Shown here in pieces: positions 58,085 through 64,000 of a stretch of 64,000 nt of DNA. The notes below the pieces were generated by a model that saw nothing but the letters and a program-made list of their open reading frames with translations, had not been told where the DNA came from and made no database searches. Every line of letters starts with the position of its first letter. Within the stretch, counting starts at the first letter, position 1. This stretch comes from Rhizobium sp. RU33A (lineage in GTDB: Bacteria > Pseudomonadota > Alphaproteobacteria > Rhizobiales > Rhizobiaceae), in contig NZ_FTMQ01000008.1 of assembly GCF_900156055.1 (NCBI RefSeq), forward strand, positions 62,001-126,000. The letters are read 5' to 3'. Both the position numbers and the translations under genes were made by a program.

Positions 58085-58430
58085 AGGAGGTAGGTGAAGG
58101 CTTCTGTTGCCAGGTGCCTTCGGACCCCGCCTTAAGGGGCTAACCCTAAGGACTTAGAGCGGGTTTCCCGCACCGCCATTAGGCAGCGAGAGCGTAACCC
58201 TTAGCGTTGTTGTCGTTTGCAACTACACTTGTGACCCGATAACGGCGGTATCATGCCGAGCAAAAGTTCGATCTTTACGCCCTTGTCGATCCTATTTCGC
58301 CCCCATCAAAAGCCGGTCTGAAAAGGTATCAGATCCGACCGGTTTTTGGTGGAGGCGCCGGGTACCGCCCCCGGGTCCAATAGGTTTATTACACCGACCG
58401 TTTATTGCCATAGCCGGAGCAAGCCCCGGC
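58085..58430 (-). ncRNA. ssrA: Transfer-messenger RNA, circularly permuted two-piece form
   Basis: Rescues stalled ribosomes by tagging nascent chains. On the minus strand the order is acceptor piece (58430-58347), a 42-base spacer (58346-58305), then coding piece (58304 to about 58085). The acceptor end is CGCCTCC-A-CCA (58357-58347). It pairs with GGGGGCG (58304-58298) at the start of the coding piece, giving seven pairs with a G-U at the third. The tag frame at 58220-58179 reads ANDNNAKGYALAA and a stop. Hairpin GCGGGTTTCCCGC lies just after it. The T-stem CCGGG/CCCGG has the loop GGCGGTA. The ends of the mature pieces are estimates. The flanks, 57897-58084 and 58466-58585, hold no gene I can see. 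Confidence 0.95.
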
Positions 58431-58436
58431 AAAGCT

Positions 58437-58465
58437 GATATAGGTGTTTCCGATCCCGATGAAAA
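58437..58465 (-). promoter_or_regulatory. Sigma-70-type promoter for ssrA
   Basis: On the minus strand TTTTCA (58465-58460), a 17-base spacer and TATATC (58442-58437) place the start near 58430, at the base of the first hairpin of the acceptor piece. Each box matches the consensus at four of six positions. Confidence 0.5.
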
Positions 58466-58585
58466 GAGGCGAACCAACCGGATCGCGGATTATGCCGCGC
58501 GGACGGGGGAAAACCCATCAAGCCGATTGGTTCGCGGGCCGGCCGGCGATAAGATAACGCCGACAACGACTCGATGAATGGACCC

Positions 58586-59380
58586 ATGCACCAGTATCAT
58601 GACCTTCTGCGCCACGTTCTGGAGACCGGCAGCGATCGCGGTGATCGCACGGGCACCGGCACCCGCTCCGTGTTCGGTTACCAGATGCGCTTCGATCTGG
58701 CGGAAGGTTTTCCGGTCATCACGACGAAGCGCCTGCACCTGAAGTCGATCATTCACGAGCTGCTCTGGTTCCTGAAGGGCGATACGAATATCGGCTACCT
58801 CAAGGAAAACGGCGTCAGCATCTGGGACGAATGGGCCGACGAGAATGGTGACCTCGGTCCTGTCTACGGTGCACAGTGGCGCTCCTGGCCGGATTATGAC
58901 GGCGGGCATATCGACCAGATGGCGAAGCTCGTCGAGAGCATCAAGACAAACCCGAACTCACGCCGCCACATCGTCACGGCCTGGAACCCGGCGCTGGTCG
59001 ACGAGATGGCATTGCCGCCGTGTCACTGCCTCTTCCAGTTCTACGTGGCCGATGGCCGCCTTTCCTGCCAGCTCTACCAGCGCTCGGCCGACATCTTCCT
59101 CGGTGTGCCCTTCAATATCGCGTCTTACGCCCTGCTGACGCTGATGATTGCGCAGGTGACCGGTCTGGAGCCGGGTGATTTCGTTCATACGCTGGGCGAT
59201 GCCCATCTCTACGCCAATCATTTCGATCAGGCGAAGCTTCAGTTGACGCGCACGCCGAAGGCGCTGCCGGTCATGAAGCTCAATCCGGACGTCAAGGACC
59301 TCTTTTCCTTCGCGTATGACGACTTCACCCTGATCGGCTATGAGGCCGATGCAAGCATCAAGGCGCCGATTGCCGTTTGA
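58586..59380 (+). CDS. thyA: Thymidylate synthase
   Basis: Makes dTMP from dUMP with 5,10-methylene-THF. From the ATG at 58586 ([13 protein letters not shown]) the protein has 264 residues, the same as E. coli ThyA; an ATG at 58574 would add four. Motifs are [19 protein letters not shown] (Arg near residue 21), the active-site Cys in [12 protein letters not shown] (about residue 146), [18 protein letters not shown], and HLYANH. Its stop overlaps the upstream edge of folA by a few bases, which suggests a single transcript. Confidence 0.97.
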   Translation: MHQYHDLLRHVLETGSDRGDRTGTGTRSVFGYQMRFDLAEGFPVITTKRLHLKSIIHELLWFLKGDTNIGYLKENGVSIWDEWADENGDLGPVYGAQWRSWPDYDGGHIDQMAKLVESIKTNPNSRRHIVTAWNPALVDEMALPPCHCLFQFYVADGRLSCQLYQRSADIFLGVPFNIASYALLTLMIAQVTGLEPGDFVHTLGDAHLYANHFDQAKLQLTRTPKALPVMKLNPDVKDLFSFAYDDFTLIGYEADASIKAPIAV

Positions 59381-59403
59381 CGGTGCGGCGGAGCAGGTCC
59401 TGC

Positions 59404-59925
59404 ATGGCTGACATCAAGACCGTCATCATCGTTGCCGTGTCACAGAACGGCATCATCGGCCGCGACGGCGACATGCCGTGGAAGCTTTCGACCGACCTGA
59501 AGCGCTTCAAGGCGCTCAGCATGGGCAAGCCGCTGGTGATGGGGCGCAAGACCTTCGAATCGGTCGGATCGAAACCCCTGCCGGGGCGGCCGCATATCAT
59601 CGTCAGCCGCAGTCAGGCCTTCGACATGCCCGGCGTTGAGACCGTGACGAGCCTCGAAGAAGCGCTCGAACGGGGCAAGGCAATTGCGGCCGAGCTCAGT
59701 GTGGACGAGGTGTGCGTCGTGGGTGGTGGCGAGATTTACCGCCAAGCACTGGCGTTTGCCGATCTCCTGCATGTGACCCATGTCGAGACGGTCGTCGACG
59801 GAGATACTTCGTTCCCGGAGATCGATCCTACGACGTTCGAGTGTGTCGAGGAAATCGACGTTCCGGCCGGCGAGAAGGACAATTACCCCACGCGCTACGC
59901 GATATACCGTCGCAGGGGCGCCTGA
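59404..59925 (+). CDS. folA: Dihydrofolate reductase
   Basis: NADPH-dependent reduction of dihydrofolate, which regenerates the cofactor used by ThyA. Start is the ATG at 59404 (MADIKTVIIVAVSQNGIIG); the frame opens at 59377, before this and unlike DHFR. The 173 residues show GRDGDMPWKLSTDLKRFK (substrate Asp in PWKL region), MGRKTFESVG and CVVGGGEIYRQAL. It follows thyA in the same direction. Confidence 0.96.
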   Translation: MADIKTVIIVAVSQNGIIGRDGDMPWKLSTDLKRFKALSMGKPLVMGRKTFESVGSKPLPGRPHIIVSRSQAFDMPGVETVTSLEEALERGKAIAAELSVDEVCVVGGGEIYRQALAFADLLHVTHVETVVDGDTSFPEIDPTTFECVEEIDVPAGEKDNYPTRYAIYRRRGA

Positions 59926-59971
59926 TAACGCAAAATTTGCCCTTTCCGAAGAAGAAGTTGGCCCCCTCGCG

Positions 59972-60000
59972 TTGAAAGCGGGGGCTTCGATACCTATAAC
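59972..60000 (+). promoter_or_regulatory. Sigma-70-type promoter for hflK-hflC-degP
   Basis: TTGAAA (59972-59977), a 17-base spacer, and TATAAC (59995-60000), 78 bases before the hflK start. The wider sequence also fits a loose heat-shock pattern with GTTGAAA and CCTATAAC, so sigma-32 control is possible. An imperfect GC-rich stem, possibly a folA terminator, overlaps the -35 box. Confidence 0.6.
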
Positions 60001-60077
60001 CCTCTGGAACCTCATGCATGTCGGTCGATCGATCAGCGGGCGGGGGACTTGGGAGCTTTTACAGCAAAGAGGTATTG

Positions 60078-61214
60078 ATGCCCTGGAGCAATCAAAACGG
60101 CGGCGGCGGCGGTCCTTGGGGCGGCGGCGGCGGTGGCGGCGGTAACAATCAGGGCCCCTGGGGGCAGGGGCCAAACCGGCCACGTGGAAACGGCGGCGGC
60201 GGTGGTGGAAACCAGCCCCCGGATCTGGAGGATCTGATCCGCAGAGGTCAGGATCGACTGAAAAACATCGTGCCCGGCGGGTTCAACGGCGGTGCCTTTG
60301 TGATCGTCGGTATCGTGCTGGTCGCCTTCTGGGCGATGCAGGCCGTCTACACGGTTCAGCCGGACGAACGCGGCGTTGAGTTGCGCTTCGGCAAACCAAA
60401 AGAAGAAGTCGCGATGCCGGGCCTGCATTTCCATCTCTGGCCGATCGAAGCGGTCGAGATAGTCAAGGTCACCGAACAGCAGCAGAACGTCGGCAGCCGT
60501 CCGACGTCGAACAATCCCGGCGCGGGCCTGATGCTCAGCGGCGATCAGAACATCGTCAGCGTCCAGTTCTCGGTGCTCTACACCGTGTCGGATCCGCAGT
60601 CCTATCTATTCAACCTCGAAGATCCGACGCAGACCCTGCAGCAGGTTTCCGAAAGCGCCATGCGTGAAGTGGTCGGTCGTCGTCCTGCCCAGGACGTCTT
60701 CCGCGACAACCGCGAAGAGATCTCGACCCAGGTTCGCGACATCATCCAGGGCACCATGGATACCTATGGTGCCGGTATCGCGATCAACGCGGTTCCCATC
60801 GAGGACGCTGCTCCGCCGCGTGAAGTGGCCGAGGCCTTCGAAGAAGTGCAGCGCGCCCAGCAGGATGAAGATCGTTTCGTCGAAGAAGCCAACCAGTACG
60901 CCAACCAGCGTCTTGGTCAGGCCCGAGGTCAGGCAGCCCAGATCCGCGAAGAGGCAGCTGCCTACAAGGATCAGGTCGTCAAGGAAGCCGAAGGTGAGGC
61001 GCAGCGCTTCATCTCGATCTACGACGAATACGTAAAGGCGCCGGACGTGACCCGTCAGCGCATCTATCTGGAGACTATGGAGAACGTCCTGCGCAACTCG
61101 AACAAGGTGATCATGGGCGATCAGCAGGGCGTCGTACCTTACCTGCCGCTCAACGAACTCATGCGCCAGCCGGGTAACCAGGGCACAGGCCAGCCGACGA
61201 CGGGAGGGAACTGA
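60078..61214 (+). CDS. hflK: HflK, SPFH-domain regulator of FtsH
   Basis: Inner-membrane protein that forms large cages with HflC around the FtsH protease. The ATG at 60078 (MPWSNQNGGGGG) has AAAGAGGT before it; an in-frame start at 60018 is less likely. The 378 residues have a Gly/Asn-rich cytoplasmic start (about 1-50), one membrane helix (GAFVIVGIVLVAFWAMQAVY), an SPFH/band 7 domain, and a charged helical region (EVQRAQQDEDRFVEEANQYA). It lies one base from hflC. Confidence 0.96.
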   Translation: MPWSNQNGGGGGPWGGGGGGGGNNQGPWGQGPNRPRGNGGGGGGNQPPDLEDLIRRGQDRLKNIVPGGFNGGAFVIVGIVLVAFWAMQAVYTVQPDERGVELRFGKPKEEVAMPGLHFHLWPIEAVEIVKVTEQQQNVGSRPTSNNPGAGLMLSGDQNIVSVQFSVLYTVSDPQSYLFNLEDPTQTLQQVSESAMREVVGRRPAQDVFRDNREEISTQVRDIIQGTMDTYGAGIAINAVPIEDAAPPREVAEAFEEVQRAQQDEDRFVEEANQYANQRLGQARGQAAQIREEAAAYKDQVVKEAEGEAQRFISIYDEYVKAPDVTRQRIYLETMENVLRNSNKVIMGDQQGVVPYLPLNELMRQPGNQGTGQPTTGGN

Positions 61215-61215
61215 C

Positions 61216-62181
61216 ATGCAGAACCGTCTTCCCTATTTCCTCGTCGCCCTCGGCGTCGCACTGTTCTTCGTCTACTCGTCGATCTTCGTGGTCAACGAGC
61301 GCGAACAGGCAATCGTCCTGCGCTTCGGTCAGATCCAGGACGTGAAGAACGAGCCGGGCATCTATTTCAAGCTGCCCTTCGCCTTCATTGATGCTGATCG
61401 TGTCCAGTATGTCGAGGACCGTGCGCTTCGCTTCGATCTGCCGAACATCCGTGTTCAGGTCCGTGGTGGTGCATTCTATGAAGTCGATGCATTCGCGGTC
61501 TATCGCATCACCGATCCTCGCCGTTTCCGTGAAACGGTCTCGGCGGACCGGGAAGCTGCAGAATCACGTCTTCGCACCCGTCTCGATGCAGCGCTCCGCC
61601 GTGTTTACGGTCTGCGCAACTTCGATGCGGCGCTGTCCGAAGAGCGTGGCTCGATGATGTCCGACGTTCGCAACGATCTCCAGGCCGCGGCGGAAAGCCT
61701 TGGTTTGCAGGTCACCGACGTCCGCATTCGTCGTACCGACCTGACGCAGGAGGTCTCTCAGCAGACCTTCGAGCGCATGAAGGCCGAACGTTTGGCCGAA
61801 GCGGAACTCATCCGTGCACGAGGTAACGAAGAAAGCCAGCGTCGCCGGGCGATCGCTGACCGTCAGGTCGTCGAACTCCAGGCCGAAGCGCAGCGCGATT
61901 CGGAAATCCTGCGCGGTGAGGGCGATGCCGAGCGAAACAACATCTTCGCCGACGCGTTCCAGCGCGATCCGAGCTTCTTTGAGTTCTATCGCTCGATGCG
62001 CGCCTATGTTGCCTCTATGAGCAATCAGGGCACGACGATGGTGCTGTCGCCCGACAGCGACTTCTTCCGCTTCTTCAACAGCGGCGCGGGCACGGGCAAC
62101 TCGGCGACGCCAGCAGCACCTCAACCTGCACCTGCTGCCGCTCAGCAACCGGCTACGCCGCCGGCGCCTGCCGGCAACTGA
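61216..62181 (+). CDS. hflC: HflC, SPFH-domain regulator of FtsH
   Basis: Partner of HflK. The 321 residues have an N-terminal membrane anchor (FLVALGVALFFVYSSIFVV), the band 7 start NEREQAIVLRFGQIQDV, and a long charged helix (QRRRAIADRQVVELQAEAQRD). The C-terminal ~40 residues are Ala/Pro/Gln-rich. It is translated directly after hflK and four bases before the DUF2065 gene. Confidence 0.96.
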   Translation: MQNRLPYFLVALGVALFFVYSSIFVVNEREQAIVLRFGQIQDVKNEPGIYFKLPFAFIDADRVQYVEDRALRFDLPNIRVQVRGGAFYEVDAFAVYRITDPRRFRETVSADREAAESRLRTRLDAALRRVYGLRNFDAALSEERGSMMSDVRNDLQAAAESLGLQVTDVRIRRTDLTQEVSQQTFERMKAERLAEAELIRARGNEESQRRRAIADRQVVELQAEAQRDSEILRGEGDAERNNIFADAFQRDPSFFEFYRSMRAYVASMSNQGTTMVLSPDSDFFRFFNSGAGTGNSATPAAPQPAPAAAQQPATPPAPAGN

Positions 62182-62185
62182 CACC

Positions 62186-62371
62186 GTGGACGACCTGCTC
62201 GCAGGGATCGCCATATTCATGATCATCGAGGGGCTGGCCTATGCGCTGGCCCCTCGTTTTCTTGTGCGCATGGCCCGGCTCCTGCCGCAGATCCCGGAGG
62301 ATCAACTGCGTCTCTTCGGTCTCACCGCGATCACCACGGGTGTGGCAATCGTATGTTGGGTGCGCGGCTGA
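62186..62371 (+). CDS. DUF2065 family membrane peptide
   Basis: 61-residue protein with two hydrophobic segments (DLLAGIAIFMIIEGLAYALA and FGLTAITTGVAIVCW) joined by a charged loop with PEDQLRLFG. It starts at a GTG four bases after the hflC stop. The family commonly follows hflC in proteobacteria, which suggests a role in the HflKC-FtsH complex, though no function is established. Confidence 0.87.
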   Translation: MDDLLAGIAIFMIIEGLAYALAPRFLVRMARLLPQIPEDQLRLFGLTAITTGVAIVCWVRG

Positions 62372-62481
62372 CAAGATGTGGTCGCAAGTCGAGGTTAGAT
62401 CTCTTCCGGCAATTGTGATTTTCCCTCAGCCCATTCCGCCTTATGTTCTCTAATACCCCAGACAAGCCAGTGAGGAAGCCG

Positions 62482-64000
62482 ATGATGAAACCTGCCCGCG
62501 CGTCGCGAATGATTCTATCGGCGCTTCTCACGGGGACGGCGGTGGTCGTCGGTGCCGTGGCTGCGCCCAATCCGGTGATCGCCCAGCAAGGGCCTGAATC
62601 CGTTGCCGATCTTGCAAGCGGCCTGCTCGGCGCCGTGGTCAATATCTCGACGTCGCAAAGCGTCGCCGACGAGGGCGATGGTCCGCTTCCGCAGGTTCCG
62701 GAGGGCTCGCCCTTTCAGGAACTGTTCGAGGATTTCTATCGGAATCGCGAAGGCGGCGGGACCAACAACAAGGTGAATTCGCTGGGGTCCGGCTTTGTGA
62801 TCGACCCGACGGGCTTTCTCGTCACCAACAATCACGTGATCGAAAACGCCGATGACATCGAGGTCATTTTCTCCGACGGTTCGAAGCTCAAGGCGACGCT
62901 GGTCGGCACCGACACGAAGACCGACCTTTCCGTTCTCAAGGTCGAGCCGCCGCAGCCGCTGACATCGGTGAAGTTCGGTGATTCGACGAAAATGCGAATC
63001 GGCGACTGGGTCATGGCGATCGGCAATCCGTTCGGTCTCGGGGGCTCCGTCACCGTCGGCATCATTTCGGCGAGTGGCCGCAACATCAATGCCGGCCCCT
63101 ACGACAACTTCATCCAGACGGATGCGGCGATCAACAAGGGCAATTCCGGCGGGCCGCTGTTCAATATGAGCGGCGAGGTCATCGGCATCAACACAGCAAT
63201 CATATCGCCAAGCGGCGGATCGATCGGCATTGGCTTTGCCGTGCCGACGGAACTTGCGGAAAACATTGTCAATCAATTGATCGAGTTCGGCGAAACGCGT
63301 CGTGGCTGGCTTGGGGTTCGCATCCAGCCGGTTTCCGACGAGGTGGCGCAGAGCCTGAACCTCGACCGTGCCCGCGGCGCCCTGATCAGCGGCATCGTCG
63401 AGGGTGGCCCTGTCGCCAACGGGCCGATCCAGGTTGGTGACATCATCACCACCTTCAATGGACGGGCCATCTCCGAAACGCGGGACCTGACCCGGATCGT
63501 CGCCGAAAGTCCGATCGGTGAAGCGCTCGACGTCGTTATCCTGCGCGACGGGCAGGAGCAGTCGGTGAAGGTGACCCTTGGGCGTCTTGATGATGACGAG
63601 GTCGCGAGCAATGAGACAGATCCGGACACCACTGTTGAGCCCAACGAGGAGGGCACGGCGCCAGACGGCGATCAATCGGCCCCTGCGGAGCCGCCGGCCG
63701 GCGAAGAGGCCCCTGATGGCGACGAGCAGGGCGAGGCTCCCGCTGCGCCCGACCAGGCCGAGCAGAGCGCGCCTGTGACGGAAGGCTTGATCGGTGTGGA
63801 GTTGACAGCGCTTACCGATGCGAACCGTCTGAGCTTCTCGATTGCCGAAGGCGTCGAAGGCGTTCTCATCACCCGCGTGCTTCCGGGCTCCAAGGCCGAA
63901 GGCAAGGGGCTGAAGGTCGGCGAGGTGATCGTGGAGGTCGCTCAGGAATTCATGAAGACACCGCAGCAGGTTGCGGAAAAGCTCACCAACATCAAAGGCG
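62482..64000 (+). CDS. DegP-type periplasmic serine protease, 3' end off the window
   Basis: Do/HtrA family protease-chaperone for misfolded envelope proteins. The ATG at 62482 (or the next at 62485) has GAGGAAG before it, and a signal sequence ends near AVAAPNPVIAQ. The triad is complete: His118 in TNNHVIE, Asp148 in TKTDLSVL and Ser222 in GNSGGPL. A first PDZ domain follows at about 275-360. It is separated from a second, cut by the window end, by an acidic Pro/Glu/Asp-rich linker of about 60 residues. About 506 residues are visible. It follows hflC as in other alphaproteobacteria; degP or another deg symbol cannot be decided. Confidence 0.94.
   Translation, partial: MMKPARASRMILSALLTGTAVVVGAVAAPNPVIAQQGPESVADLASGLLGAVVNISTSQSVADEGDGPLPQVPEGSPFQELFEDFYRNREGGGTNNKVNSLGSGFVIDPTGFLVTNNHVIENADDIEVIFSDGSKLKATLVGTDTKTDLSVLKVEPPQPLTSVKFGDSTKMRIGDWVMAIGNPFGLGGSVTVGIISASGRNINAGPYDNFIQTDAAINKGNSGGPLFNMSGEVIGINTAIISPSGGSIGIGFAVPTELAENIVNQLIEFGETRRGWLGVRIQPVSDEVAQSLNLDRARGALISGIVEGGPVANGPIQVGDIITTFNGRAISETRDLTRIVAESPIGEALDVVILRDGQEQSVKVTLGRLDDDEVASNETDPDTTVEPNEEGTAPDGDQSAPAEPPAGEEAPDGDEQGEAPAAPDQAEQSAPVTEGLIGVELTALTDANRLSFSIAEGVEGVLITRVLPGSKAEGKGLKVGEVIVEVAQEFMKTPQQVAEKLTNIKG

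Noticed and set aside
58347..58380. Ordinary tRNA gene suggested by the CCA end
   Set aside because: There is no anticodon arm, and the acceptor strand pairs with sequence across a spacer next to a tag reading frame, as in permuted tmRNA.
60095..60210. GGC-rich simple repeat near the start of hflK
   Set aside because: It encodes the Gly-rich N-terminus seen in HflK proteins, so it is part of the gene and not a separate element.

Overview
The window is a stretch of core chromosome from an alphaproteobacterium, most likely a member of the Rhizobiaceae (Rhizobium/Agrobacterium group). The evidence is the high G+C, the rhizobial gene order, an FtsZ with a long C-terminal linker, the trio sspB - DUF4169 - ribbon-helix-helix gene, a Gly-rich HflK, and a circularly permuted (two-piece) ssrA gene, which is typical of alphaproteobacteria. 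I see no insertion sequence, prophage, CRISPR array, rRNA or ordinary tRNA.

Bases 1-15942 hold the division and cell-wall (dcw) cluster and the envelope genes after it: murD (5' end off the window), ftsW, murG, murC and murB, then a membrane diguanylate cyclase, then ddl, ftsQ, ftsA and ftsZ, a terminator, lpxC, a terminator, bamD and recN. These make lipid II precursors, polymerise and constrict the septum, commit UDP-GlcNAc to lipid A, and assemble outer-membrane proteins. Next come a cardiolipin synthase, an endonuclease/exonuclease/phosphatase-family hydrolase and ligA (16001-20558).

Bases 20561-33541 are mostly accessory or regulatory genes: a second diguanylate cyclase, a TIGR02587/TIGR02588 membrane-protein pair, a DEAD-box RNA helicase with a hexapeptide-repeat tail, a GNAT acetyltransferase, a DnaQ-like exonuclease, a CreA-like protein, a small secreted protein, a chemoreceptor-cheW pair, a DUF2189 membrane protein, a 51-residue membrane peptide, a Sco1-like copper protein and prmA. 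Bases 33692-43484 hold a DUF1127-like small protein, an Xaa-Pro aminopeptidase, azlCD, a DUF2164 gene, panBC, nicotinamidase, membrane PQQ glucose dehydrogenase, a DUF6074-like gene and thymidine kinase. Bases 43497-56819 hold a family 25 glycosyltransferase, a UvrD-type helicase, an RND efflux pair, a GlcD-like FAD oxidoreductase and a large AsmA-family protein.

The right end (56830-64000) groups protein quality control with folate and thymidylate genes: ribbon-helix-helix protein, DUF4169 protein, SspB adaptor, ssrA (tmRNA), thyA, folA, then hflK, hflC, a DUF2065 peptide and a DegP-type protease cut by the window end. Here ssrA, which encodes the tag ANDNNAKGYALAA, lies directly upstream of and in line with sspB, whose product delivers SsrA-tagged proteins to ClpXP.

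Nothing in the window is clearly a new multi-gene system. The observations most worth a second look are the ssrA-sspB linkage and the odd acceptor T-loop, a chemoreceptor tail ending in a CheR/CheB-type pentapeptide whose codons overlap the cheW ribosome binding site, a diguanylate cyclase inside the dcw cluster whose ribosome binding site is buried in a hairpin, and the uncharacterised TIGR02587/TIGR02588 pair.
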